A stretch of 47,111 nucleotides of DNA from Nocardia takedensis NBRC 100417 (lineage in GTDB: Bacteria > Actinomycetota > Actinomycetes > Mycobacteriales > Mycobacteriaceae), in NCBI RefSeq assembly GCF_000308695.1, contig NZ_BAGG01000254.1, positions 1 through 47,111 on the forward strand, read 5' to 3'. The notes below the pieces were generated by a model, which saw nothing but the letters and a program-made list of their open reading frames with translations, was not told the origin of the DNA and did not search any database. The stretch's first letter is position 1; every line of letters starts with the position of its first letter. A program made the position numbers and the translations under genes. Shown piece after piece: positions 17,215 to 24,381 of the stretch.

Positions 17215-18644
17215 CAGCGGTCGCCCTTCTTGGTGGTGCGGGCCTCGGTGAGCGCGGTCCGCAGTGTGGTGATCTCGGATTCGAGTCGGGTGATGGTGGT
17301 GTTGGCGGTGTCCAGCGCGCCCTGCACGGCGGTGAGCTGCGCGGTGTGGGCGGCCTGGGCGCGGGCGAGGTCGCCCTCGTGGGCGGTGTGGAGGCGGTCG
17401 CGCTCGACGCGGTTGTCCTCGCGGGTGGCGGTGAGTTCGTCGCGCAGACGGGCGATCTCGGCCCGATCGGCTTGGGCGCGGGCATCGGAGTCGGATCGGA
17501 TGGTATCGACCTGCGCCCGCAGTTCGCGACGTTCGACGCTGGCCTCCTCTCTGACCTGCGCCAATTCCGTGCGCAGCCGCGCGGTTTCGGCGCGGGAGTC
17601 GGCGGCGGCGCGGTCCGCGGCCGTGGCGGCGGACTCGGCGCGGGCCTGGGCAGTCCGCGCGGCGGCGAGTTCGTCGTGGGCCTGGGTGATCTGGAGCGCG
17701 GCTTGGCGCTCGATCTCCTCGGCTTCCTCCACTCGGGTCTGCGCGCGGGCCTTCTCCTGCGCGATCGCCTGATCGGCGGCCGTGCGGGTGTCCTCGAGTT
17801 CGCGGTGCGCGGTCTCGACTTCGGCCCTGCTCGCGGCGACTTTCACGTCGGCGGCGGTGTTCGCGGCCGCGATCTCGGCGGCGGCCTCCTCCCGCGCTTG
17901 GGCGGTCTCGCCGCGCGCGACCTCGACGAGCGCCAGGTGCTCGGCGACGCGGGCGTCGGCGGCGGCTGTGGCTGCCGCGATCTGCTCGGCCGCAGCGGCT
18001 TCGGCGTCCTGACGTGCCTGGTCGGCCTCGGCCACGCGGGCGTCGCGGTCTGCGATGGCGTCCTCGGCGGCGCGGGCGGCCAGTTCGGCATCCTCGACCG
18101 CGCGGTCCCGCTCGCGGCGCGCGGCGACCGTCTCGGTCTCGGCTTCCTCGGCGGCCGCGCGGGCGGCGTCGATCTCGGCTTGGGCGTCACGGCGCAGCTG
18201 CGAGACCTCGGCGACGGCGGCGTCCGGATCGCCCGCGGTGGCCACGATCTCGGCGGCGCGACCGATCAGCTCCTCCAGCTGCGCCCGGTGGGAGGTGGTG
18301 ACCATCTCCCACTGCGCGAGCAGATCCGCCATCGAGGACCGCGACGAGGTCACCGGGCGCGGGGCCGACCGTTCGCGGCGCGACGGGGCCTTCCCCGCGG
18401 CCGCCAGTTGCAGTTCGCGCTTGCGCTGGAACGCCCCGAGGCGGTCGTGCTTGCGGCGCACGCCGTCGGGATCGATCCGTTCGACGCCGCAGTACTCGCT
18501 CTTTCGCCCGGGACGGCCCGCGCCGTCGTCCAAGGGCTGGCCGCACACCTGGTGTTCGCCGGATTCGGCGTCGAATCCTGTCCAGAACTGGCACACACGC
18601 GGCGCGACGGCGGCCGTCGCGGGCGGGGTTTCGGGCTGTGTCAT
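17214..18644 (-). CDS. Coiled-coil protein with N-terminal cysteine motif (KfrA-like architecture)
   Basis: A 476-residue protein. The first 60 residues carry VCQFWTGF, HQVCGQPL and SEYCG, a set of three cysteines with nearby histidines suggesting a zinc site. From about residue 105 to the end it is an uninterrupted Ala/Glu/Arg coiled coil. This is the architecture of plasmid KfrA-type proteins, which form filaments and support stable inheritance, although the DNA-binding head here is different. TAGAAT seven bases before the ATG (on the minus strand, 18652-18657) points to a leaderless transcript. It is divergent from parA across an AT-rich gap and co-transcribed with the membrane/HTH gene. 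Confidence 0.7.
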   Translation of the reverse strand: MTQPETPPATAAVAPRVCQFWTGFDAESGEHQVCGQPLDDGAGRPGRKSEYCGVERIDPDGVRRKHDRLGAFQRKRELQLAAAGKAPSRRERSAPRPVTSSRSSMADLLAQWEMVTTSHRAQLEELIGRAAEIVATAGDPDAAVAEVSQLRRDAQAEIDAARAAAEEAETETVAARRERDRAVEDAELAARAAEDAIADRDARVAEADQARQDAEAAAAEQIAAATAAADARVAEHLALVEVARGETAQAREEAAAEIAAANTAADVKVAASRAEVETAHRELEDTRTAADQAIAQEKARAQTRVEEAEEIERQAALQITQAHDELAAARTAQARAESAATAADRAAADSRAETARLRTELAQVREEASVERRELRAQVDTIRSDSDARAQADRAEIARLRDELTATREDNRVERDRLHTAHEGDLARAQAAHTAQLTAVQGALDTANTTITRLESEITTLRTALTEARTTKKGDR

Positions 18645-18787
18645 ACCTCGAATTCTACCACAAATCGTTATGTTTGATACGTTTTTAATTCGTTTCGTTA
18701 ATACGTTTTAACAAAACATATTAATAAATGCTAGCTATGCTAGCGCGCCTAGCTATAGATACTTGCTATGGATGTTAGGGTCGCTCC
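18645..18787. promoter_or_regulatory. AT-rich divergent promoter region between coiled-coil gene and parA
   Basis: This stretch is far richer in A and T than the rest of the plasmid. It contains a perfect minus-strand -10 box (TAGAAT, 18652-18657), a parA -10 box TAGGGT (18776-18781) six bases before the GTG, repeated TACGTTTTTAA / TACGTTTTAA at 18678 and 18702, and three 9-bp CTAGC iterons at 18730-18756. An easily melted region of this kind could also serve as a replication origin. Confidence 0.6.
18730..18756. repeat. Upstream par iterons, 3 x 9 bp
   Basis: Three contiguous 9-bp units, GCTAGCTAT, GCTAGCGCG and CCTAGCTAT, share (G/C)CTAGC at fixed spacing. They overlap the parA promoter region and are mirrored by three units after the parA partner gene. 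Probable binding sites for the RHH partner, acting as operator and/or centromere. Confidence 0.65.
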
Positions 18788-19639
18788 GTGAGCGAAACGA
18801 GCGCGCGCAGCGATGAGAGCCAACCTCGCCGGATCGTGCTGGCCAACCAGAAGGGCGGCGTAGGAAAAACCGCCACCACGCTGGGAATCTCCAGCGCGCT
18901 GGCCGCGGCCGGTCGCCGCCGCGGTGAGGGCGGCCGGACCCTGGTACTGGACATGGACCCGCAGGGCAATGCCACCGGTGGGGTCGGTGTCGAGGTCGCG
19001 CCGGGGCAGCTGACCGTCGCGGACCTGTTCGACCGCACCGCCAAGCCGGGCGCGCTGGCCGACGTGGTCGTCGCCTCGGCGTGGGACCTGGTCGACATCG
19101 CCCCGGCCACCCGCGAACTGGCCGCCGTCGAGGAAGCCGGTGACGCCGACCTGGTGTGGCGGCTGGACGCGGCCTTCGACGGTGTCGACCTGTCGGCCTA
19201 CGACGCGGTGCTGTTCGACTGCCCGCCCTCGCTGGGCCGGCTCCTGTTCTCGGCGCTGGTCGCCGCCGATCAGGCCATCGTGGTCACCGAGGCCACCAAG
19301 GACTCCGTCAAGGGCGTGACCGAGGTCGAGGAGACCATCGACCGGGTACGCCGACGCCCCAACCCGCGGCTGGAGCTCGGCGCCATCGTCGTCTCACGCC
19401 GTCGCAACACCGGCGAGCACAACTTCCGCGAGCGCGAACTGCGCGAGGCCTACGGCACCTACGGCACCGACGGGGGCCTGGTCTGCCGGACCGTGATCCC
19501 CGACCTGTCCGCCCGACAGGACGCGCACTCCGCGGCGAGACCGGTGCACCTGTTCCAGGGCGGCAAGGTCATCGCCCTCCAGGTCGCCTACACCGACCTG
19601 GCCATCGAGCTGGGCCTCACGGCGGGAGTCTCGGCATGA
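18788..19639 (+). CDS. parA: ParA-family partition ATPase
   Basis: A 283-residue Walker-type ATPase that drives plasmid segregation. The deviant Walker A motif is KGGVGKT at 22-28. LVLDMDPQGN at about 52-61 and VLFDCPPSLG at about 140-149 are the A' and Walker B regions. There is no N-terminal DNA-binding domain, so autoregulation is expected from the small partner protein (type Ib arrangement). GTG 18788 lies six bases after TAGGGT, suggesting a leaderless mRNA. The stop overlaps the partner's start (ATGA). Confidence 0.93.
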   Translation: MSETSARSDESQPRRIVLANQKGGVGKTATTLGISSALAAAGRRRGEGGRTLVLDMDPQGNATGGVGVEVAPGQLTVADLFDRTAKPGALADVVVASAWDLVDIAPATRELAAVEEAGDADLVWRLDAAFDGVDLSAYDAVLFDCPPSLGRLLFSALVAADQAIVVTEATKDSVKGVTEVEETIDRVRRRPNPRLELGAIVVSRRRNTGEHNFRERELREAYGTYGTDGGLVCRTVIPDLSARQDAHSAARPVHLFQGGKVIALQVAYTDLAIELGLTAGVSA

Positions 19640-19953
19640 GCGGCGTCAACCGCGAACCGGCGATCAAGCGCCGTCACCCCGCCGACGCCATCCCCGACCG
19701 CCCCGAACCCACCAGGCCCGACCCCACGCCCGCGGCCGCCGCACCCGCACCCGCACCGCCGCAGATCCCTCCGGCGACACCGCTGGAGGAACGCCTCATC
19801 GAACAGCACAACGTTCGCATCCGGCCCTCCACCAAGGACCGCCTCGGCCGCGCGGTCGACAAACTCCGGTACGAGACCGGCGACCGCAGCATCTCCATCG
19901 CCTCGATCACCGACCTCGCCCTGCGCGAATACATGGACCGAAATGGCTGCTGA
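19636..19953 (+). CDS. Small ribbon-helix-helix centromere-binding partner of ParA
   Basis: A 105-residue protein, translationally coupled to parA by an ATGA overlap. The first 50 residues are a flexible Pro/Ala-rich tail, where type Ib partners usually contact ParA. The rest, VRIRPSTKDRLGRAVDKLRY then ISIASITDLALREYMDRNG, fits an RHH DNA-binding fold: strand, helix, helix. Three 9-bp iterons begin nine bases after its stop codon, and three more precede parA. It therefore probably binds both sets. It is not a ParB of the large HTH type. Confidence 0.8.
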   Translation: MSGVNREPAIKRRHPADAIPDRPEPTRPDPTPAAAAPAPAPPQIPPATPLEERLIEQHNVRIRPSTKDRLGRAVDKLRYETGDRSISIASITDLALREYMDRNGC

Positions 19954-19961
19954 CCTGCAAG

Positions 19962-19988
19962 GCTAGGTTTGCTAGCACGACTAGCTAG
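19962..19988. repeat. Downstream par iterons, 3 x 9 bp
   Basis: The units GCTAGGTTT, GCTAGCACG and ACTAGCTAG have the same 9-bp period as the set at 18730-18756. They lie between the parA partner gene and the end of the convergent rep gene. Candidate centromere. Confidence 0.65.
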
Positions 19989-20054
19989 CAGTGATCGCGG
20001 TGCACACCTCGACCGCAGCGCTCCGCACCCCAGCCGAACTACCACCCGGCGCGG

Positions 20055-21170
20055 TCATCGTTCGCGGGCACCGCGCGCGAGGTCGCGCAGTTTGGCGGCC
20101 GCCCGCAGCCGCGCCGCCGCCTGGGTGCTGAGCCCTCGCTGTCCGGCGGCCGCCGCAACCGCGCGGGCACGGCTCACCGCCGCCGACCCCCGAGAGGCCG
20201 GTACCGAGGCCATCGCCTCAGCGCGTCGAGCCTGGGCCTCGGCGCGCTGGCGGGCCAGCCGCTCCAGTTCCGCGGCGGCTTCTCGCGCCCGGTCGAGCAG
20301 CATCGGCGGCTCGTCGACCGGGGTGCTGGCCAGCAGGTAGGCCAGGTAGGCGTAGGGATCTCGGGGCCGGTCGAAGATCCGACGCCCGCTCAGGTAGACC
20401 TCGTCGAGGGCGGCGTGCACGTCGTCGGCCTGCCACCCGTGGATCGCGCGGCGGGTCAGGACGGCCGCCAGCCCCTGCACCCCGAGTTGTCGTACCCAGA
20501 GCGGGAAACGGGCGTCTGTGCGCACTCTGGCGGCCAATAGCACCGCCCTGGAGTCGTACGCTCGAGGTTTCCGGCGAACCCCCTTCGTGTCCTGGCCGCG
20601 CGGAGCGCGTCCCTTCGTCACGTCCTGGTGGTCAGTAACTGCTCTCGGACGTGAGAGAGAAAGCGAACCGGGGCTTTGCCCCGGTGGGGTGCCAAAGCCC
20701 TGGTGGAGGATGAATTCCACCAGGGAGTTATCCACAGCCAGTGTCGTGGATTCGTGCAGTGCGGCAACCGCTGACCAGCCGCGGCACGGGTCGTCACGCC
20801 GCCACGAGTCCAGGCGTTCGGCGCGGGTGCGGTGACGGCCCCGGAACACCACCGTCCTACCGCCGAGGGCACCCAGCAGTCGACGACACCGATGCATGGT
20901 GGACTCGCTGCGCAGGGTGACCTTCTGGAGCGTGGCGACGGTCAGCCGGGCGTTGCGGCCGGTGCCGTGGTCGGCGCCGCCGGATTCGGCGATGAGGTAG
21001 TGCTCGAACGTCCGCCTCGATACCGATTCGACCATGCCGTTGCGGCGCAGTAGCGCGTAGTACTGGTCGTAGAGGGCCAGGTGGTGCGCGATCCACCGCT
21101 CACGCGACCACCAGCACGCCGGAGACGCCGCGTAGGCGTTCTCGGGCAGCTCCAAGCGCAGGGCAGGCAC
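20055..21170 (-). CDS. rep: Plasmid replication initiator protein
   Basis: A protein of about 371 residues resembling the replication proteins of nocardioform plasmids. The N-terminal half holds TFEHYLIAESGGADHGTGRNARL and TVATLQKVTLRSESTMHRCRRLLGAL, a winged-helix-like DNA-binding region. GGRTVVFRGRHRTRAERLDSW and CRGWSAVAALHES follow. (These segments are cited as landmarks at about residues 55-150.) The C-terminal 110 residues are Ala/Arg-rich helix. GTG 21170 is the only start between a far-upstream ATG at 21350 and the conserved region, but no clear ribosome site precedes it. It sits next to parAB and downstream of a small RHH gene, a typical rep-cop-par module. The assignment to a Rep family is from memory of similar proteins. 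Confidence 0.72.
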   Translation of the reverse strand: MPALRLELPENAYAASPACWWSRERWIAHHLALYDQYYALLRRNGMVESVSRRTFEHYLIAESGGADHGTGRNARLTVATLQKVTLRSESTMHRCRRLLGALGGRTVVFRGRHRTRAERLDSWRRDDPCRGWSAVAALHESTTLAVDNSLVEFILHQGFGTPPGQSPGSLSLSRPRAVTDHQDVTKGRAPRGQDTKGVRRKPRAYDSRAVLLAARVRTDARFPLWVRQLGVQGLAAVLTRRAIHGWQADDVHAALDEVYLSGRRIFDRPRDPYAYLAYLLASTPVDEPPMLLDRAREAAAELERLARQRAEAQARRAEAMASVPASRGSAAVSRARAVAAAAGQRGLSTQAAARLRAAAKLRDLARGARER

Positions 21171-21333
21171 ACGGAAGAGCGGGACCGCCAGCGCGGGCCT
21201 GCGTCCGTGTCGAGGAGGCGAGGCGACACAGCCTCGTGAGATGCGAGAGGGTAGCCAACACCGGCTGTTCGCGGAATCGTGACCCGATACACCGGGCGCG
21301 ATCCTTTGTTGCGAACGTGCAGTATTGCTACCC

Positions 21334-21350
21334 TTGGAACCGCTTTCCAA
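21334..21350. promoter_or_regulatory. Inverted repeat in probable rep promoter region
   Basis: TTGGAA (21334-21339) and TTCCAA (21345-21350) form a palindrome 165 bp upstream of the proposed rep start. A candidate operator for copy-number control by the RHH protein encoded just upstream. Confidence 0.35.
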
Positions 21351-21372
21351 AGCGTCGGTCCTCAGGGGCCAT

Positions 21373-21405
21373 GAAGAGCCTCCCAGTTGGCGCTGGGAGG
21401 CCTTC
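21373..21405 (-). terminator. Hairpin after small RHH gene
   Basis: GCCTCCCAG (21378-21386) pairs with CTGGGAGGC (21393-21401), and flanking GAAG/CTTC extends the stem. It lies 50 bp past the stop of the 66-residue RHH gene and before rep. Confidence 0.6.
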
Positions 21406-21454
21406 GCTCGTTATGGGGACTATCTCCTCCGCGATCGGCTGCGGAGTCCTCCGG

Positions 21455-21655
21455 CTAGGCCGATATCGGCAGTTCCTCCTGTCCGTTGTCACCGGGATAG
21501 GGCGGCAGACCGAGTTCTCGCCGAAGCGCGATCTCGAATAGCGCCCTCTTGCTCAGCCCTCGCGCCGCTACTGCGGCGTCCAGGGCATCCACTACCTCGA
21601 ACGACAGATTGGTACCGACGGGTTTCGTCACCGGGAGTCTGCGCGTTCTAGCCAT
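21455..21655 (-). CDS. Small RHH DNA-binding protein, possible copy-number regulator
   Basis: A 66-residue protein. TNLSFEVVDALDAAVAARGL then SKRALFEIALRRELGL is a ribbon-helix-helix pattern like CopG/MetJ proteins. A basic N-terminus (MARTRRLPVTK) precedes it. It is encoded immediately upstream of rep on the same strand, the usual place for a CopG-type repressor. CTAGC motifs at 21647-21652 and 21666-21671 straddle its start and recall the par iterons. ATG 21655 was chosen over the ATG at 21700 because the RHH domain starts soon after and TAGTAC lies eight bases upstream. Confidence 0.65.
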   Translation of the reverse strand: MARTRRLPVTKPVGTNLSFEVVDALDAAVAARGLSKRALFEIALRRELGLPPYPGDNGQEELPISA

Positions 21656-21736
21656 AGTCGTTAGTACTAGCTCGTTTCCGACCATATCTGTGGCTGACAC
21701 GCCGCAGAACCACTGTTTTCGCCCAATCTGGGGGCA

Positions 21737-22567
21737 TCACTCTGGCTTCAACTTCCGGGCACGAAGCGAGAAATACAGCGGCAGTTCGATGCCTTCGGGC
21801 GGTATGTACTGCCGCGGAGTGACTTTCGTAAGCGAGGGCAGTGCGCGGTCCAACCAGGGGAATTCGTGGAAGAACTCGATGTAGAGGCCAGCCTGTGCGA
21901 CAGCGGTGATGAGGTCGCCGGTGCTGTGGGTCCACAGGTACTTGCTGCCAGAGACGACCTTGGCATTCGGTTCGGCGTAGGAACCGGTGACCACGTGCCG
22001 CGTGGGCTCCGGTCTGGACCAGTAAGGCCGCCCGAGACTGAGGGTGTCGGCGGTGTCGTCGACGGCGCGCGCAAGGGGGTGCATGTCGGTGAGGTAGAGG
22101 GTTCCTCCGGGCCGTAGAAAGTGGCTCGCGACGTGCACCCAGCGATCGAGGTCGGAGATCCAGCCGAGGACGCCGCGTGAGGCGTAGACGACGTCCCATG
22201 CACCAGTGAGGTTTTCGGGCAGCGCCAGCACGTCGGAGCACACGAACTCGGCGGTCACCGCCAGGGATTGCGCCAGTTCGGTGGCGATCTGGACGGCGAC
22301 CGGGGAGAAGTCCACGCCGGTGACCCGCGCGCCGCGACGAGCCCACGCCACCGAGTCCGCGCCGATCTGGCATTGGAGGTGCAGGAGACGCAGACCGGTG
22401 ACGTCGCCGACCTCGGCGACTTCGTAGGGCCGGAGCTTATCGGCCCCGGCCCGGACCGCATCGAGGTCGTACCAGTCGCTTTCGGCGTGGATCGCTGCCC
22501 ACTCGTTCCAGAGTTGACGGTTGGACTCCACTGCGGCAGCGGTGTGGTCTGGCTCGTCTGTGGGCAT
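21737..22567 (-). CDS. Class I SAM-dependent methyltransferase
   Basis: A 276-residue enzyme with the Rossmann SAM-binding fold. Motif I is LLHLQCQIGADSVAWARRGA, followed by VTGVDFSPVAVQIA at about 65-100. VVYASRGVLGW and HFLRPGGTLYLTDMH are the later motifs. The target is unknown; the family includes small-molecule, RNA and protein methylases. Its ATG overlaps the stop of the upstream GntR gene (TGATG), so the two are one operon divergent from the transfer operon. Pairing of a methyltransferase with a HutC-type regulator in a transfer region is uncommon. Confidence 0.82.
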   Translation of the reverse strand: MPTDEPDHTAAAVESNRQLWNEWAAIHAESDWYDLDAVRAGADKLRPYEVAEVGDVTGLRLLHLQCQIGADSVAWARRGARVTGVDFSPVAVQIATELAQSLAVTAEFVCSDVLALPENLTGAWDVVYASRGVLGWISDLDRWVHVASHFLRPGGTLYLTDMHPLARAVDDTADTLSLGRPYWSRPEPTRHVVTGSYAEPNAKVVSGSKYLWTHSTGDLITAVAQAGLYIEFFHEFPWLDRALPSLTKVTPRQYIPPEGIELPLYFSLRARKLKPE

Positions 22568-23304
22568 CAGGAGACGGTCACCCATTGGCCCTCGGGGATG
22601 GCGAACTCGCCGAATTCCAGGACGACGCCGGATTCTTCGGGCCAGCTGTTCTCGCCGCGCAGGATCGGATCGCCTTCGTTGATGCCGAGTCGTTCGGCGA
22701 TGAGCGCGGTCGCCCGAGCGGCGCACTGGCGGTAGCTGTCGAGGCCTACCTTCGGGAAGCGGCCGGTCCGCTCCTTGACGAGGCCGATCGTGCCCTGCCC
22801 TCCGGGGATTGGTGCCAGGTCGAGCAGTTCCGGCACCGTTTCCACCAGTTCGGCGGGCATCCAGGTTACCGACCAGGTCACGGGCACATCCCCGTGTGCG
22901 GTAACCCGTTCGCGGCGAACGACCCGGTCACCCGCATCGAGTCCCATCGCGTCCGCGACGTGCTGGGGTGCCTCGATGACTTCGGCCGAGATGATTTTCG
23001 AGGCACCGTGCGGGTAGATCACGCGGCCGCGGTGAACAGACCGCAGGCGATCCGCAGGCGAGTAGGTCGATCCCTCCAGGAAAGCAACGATGGTGCCCTG
23101 CTTGCTGGTGGAGACCAGACCGTCGGCAGCGAGCTGGCGTACGGCCTTGGCCGCGGTGGTGTAGGCGACCTTCCAGTAGTCGGCGATCTCACGAACGGTC
23201 GGCAGACGCTGCCCCTCGGCGAGTTCGCCGCTGGTGATCGCGTCGCGGTAGTGAGTTACGAGCTGGAGGTACACGGGCTCGGGCCGCTGCAAGTGCGGAT
23301 TCAT
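22567..23304 (-). CDS. GntR/HutC-family regulator of the transfer operon
   Basis: A 245-residue repressor-type protein. A GntR winged helix lies at residues 8-75 (PVYLQLVTHYRDAITSGELA, LPTVREIADYWKVAYTTAAK), and a UTRA effector-binding domain at about 90-240. ATG 23304 follows AAGGA with nine-base spacing. The 190-bp gap to the divergent transfer operon is full of GTGTGCGC sites, which are its likely operators. This parallels the KorSA regulators of Streptomyces conjugative elements, and the name is by analogy only. Confidence 0.88.
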   Translation of the reverse strand: MNPHLQRPEPVYLQLVTHYRDAITSGELAEGQRLPTVREIADYWKVAYTTAAKAVRQLAADGLVSTSKQGTIVAFLEGSTYSPADRLRSVHRGRVIYPHGASKIISAEVIEAPQHVADAMGLDAGDRVVRRERVTAHGDVPVTWSVTWMPAELVETVPELLDLAPIPGGQGTIGLVKERTGRFPKVGLDSYRQCAARATALIAERLGINEGDPILRGENSWPEESGVVLEFGEFAIPEGQWVTVS

Positions 23305-23348
23305 ATGGGGGTCCTTCTCTCGGAGTTCATCGATCAAGTCTAGCCATC

Positions 23349-23421
23349 GTGTGCGCGTGTGCGCGCCGCGGATCAGGATGCCGCACAACCGGCGATTTTT
23401 CGACCGTGTGCGCTCTTGTGC
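23349..23421. promoter_or_regulatory. GTGTGCGC operator copies
   Basis: GTGTGCGC occurs twice head-to-tail at 23349-23356 and 23357-23364, and again at 23406-23413. A related TTGTGCGT lies at 23416. They precede and overlap the transfer promoter. Confidence 0.6.
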
Positions 23422-23444
23422 GTGGTCGCTATCACGTTCATACT
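23416..23444 (+). promoter_or_regulatory. Promoter of transfer operon
   Basis: TTGTGC (23416-23421), a 17-bp spacer and CATACT (23439-23444) form a plausible promoter. It is flanked on both sides by GTGTGCGC operators, which fits repression by the GntR protein. Confidence 0.5.
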
Positions 23445-23486
23445 CAATCGTGTGCGCTATGCGCACACAGCGCGCACACGATTGAG
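23443..23486. promoter_or_regulatory. Nested palindromic operator
   Basis: A perfect 15-bp inverted repeat (CTCAATCGTGTGCGC at 23443-23457, its complement at 23472-23486) encloses a second palindrome TGTGCGC-TAT-GCGCACA (23451-23467). It sits between the promoter and the first transfer gene. Confidence 0.7.
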
Positions 23487-23495
23487 GAGGACGCG

Positions 23496-23804
23496 ATGAA
23501 CATCCCCGACGTATGGACGAGCAAGACCTGGCGGCGCAGCGCGGCGCCGACCATCCCGGCGGTGATCGAGGCCGCTGGCCACTTGGTCAGCGAGACCACC
23601 GAGCACCACGCCGATTACGTGGGCCAGGACCTGTGGGTCGTGGACTACCTGCCGGGTCGGACGCTGACCCGCGCGCAGGCGACGGCGGCGATGCGGATCG
23701 CGGTCGCTCCGGAGCGGCCGGAAGTCGAGCGGTGGGCGGGTCTGATCGGCCTGACCGCTGCTGAGGCACTGGGCTTCGTGTCGATGGCGGAGGCGGTGGC
23801 GTGA
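23496..23804 (+). CDS. First gene of transfer operon, hypothetical
   Basis: A 102-residue soluble protein. It begins MNIPDVWTSKTWRRSAAPTI and later contains a YVGQDLWVVDYLPGRTLTR segment. I do not recognise a domain. Similar small proteins are found at the head of actinomycete transfer operons. ATG 23496 follows GAGGAGGA at ideal distance, and this start excludes the longer open frame that runs back through the operators. It overlaps the next gene by four bases. Confidence 0.72.
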   Translation: MNIPDVWTSKTWRRSAAPTIPAVIEAAGHLVSETTEHHADYVGQDLWVVDYLPGRTLTRAQATAAMRIAVAPERPEVERWAGLIGLTAAEALGFVSMAEAVA

Positions 23805-24049
23805 TGGCCCGCGAGCGCGTGATCGATGTCTATGTCCCGGTCGGTGGCGGGATCGCTGGTGGGGTCGGTGTGATGGGCGCGTTGTTCGCGGCCGCCGTGC
23901 TGGTCGCCCTCGCCGCGTTGGTGGCTGTGGTGCTGCTGTTTCCCTCGCACGAGCCCAGCACCCAGTCCCCGACCCGCGTGATCGGCTCCTGCGAGCCGTT
24001 CTGCGGTGTCGCCCCGACCAGCACTGTTCCGGCGGGGAGTGCGCGGTGA
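23801..24049 (+). CDS. Small membrane protein of transfer operon
   Basis: An 82-residue protein with one long hydrophobic helix, or a hairpin of two (about residues 17-48, GGGIAGGVGVMGALF then a run of A, V and L), and a short Cys-containing polar tail (SCEPFCG). Start GTG 23801 overlaps the previous stop (GTGA); ATG 23804 is possible. Small membrane proteins in this position resemble Spd proteins linked to plasmid spread, which is inference. Confidence 0.68.
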   Translation: MMARERVIDVYVPVGGGIAGGVGVMGALFAAAVLVALAALVAVVLLFPSHEPSTQSPTRVIGSCEPFCGVAPTSTVPAGSAR

Positions 24050-24381
24050 TGAACAAGCCGACCAAACTCCCGGACCCGGCGACCTTCACCGATCGCGCCT
24101 GCAACGGCGTGGACCAGGACGTGTTCTTCCCGCCGAACCGGGCGGGTGCCGCCGATCAGGCGATGGGCCTGTGCCGTGGCTGCCCGCGGTTGGCCGAGTG
24201 CGCCGAGTGGGCGGTCGGTGAGGTGCTCGCGGGTCGGCTGACGGGCGCGGTCACCGCGTCGGTGAAGGTGCCCGCCTCGCATTCGCGTCGCGATCAGAAG
24301 CGGCGACTGGTCGTCGCCGAGGAACTCCGCGCCGTCGCTCTCACCGTGCGCGGAGCCCGGATCGCGGAAGGGGCCGCGTGA
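24046..24381 (+). CDS. WhiB-family iron-sulphur transcription factor
   Basis: A 111-residue WhiB-like protein. It carries the four cysteines expected to bind a [4Fe-4S] cluster: ACNGVDQDVFFPP near the N-terminus, then LCRGCPRLAECAEWAV with the CxxCxxxxxC pattern. The usual G(V/I)WGG turn is not clear, but GEVLAGRLTGAVTA occupies that position, and a basic C-terminal tail (SRRDQKRR) follows. WhiB proteins occur only in Actinobacteria and their phages and plasmids. It could link transfer to redox state. It is coupled on both sides by 4-bp overlaps. Confidence 0.85.
   Translation: MMNKPTKLPDPATFTDRACNGVDQDVFFPPNRAGAADQAMGLCRGCPRLAECAEWAVGEVLAGRLTGAVTASVKVPASHSRRDQKRRLVVAEELRAVALTVRGARIAEGAA

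Noticed and set aside
17169..18677. 502-codon plus-strand frame over the coiled-coil gene
   Set aside because: Gly/Leu/Arg-rich mirror of a coiled-coil sequence; it has no start signal.
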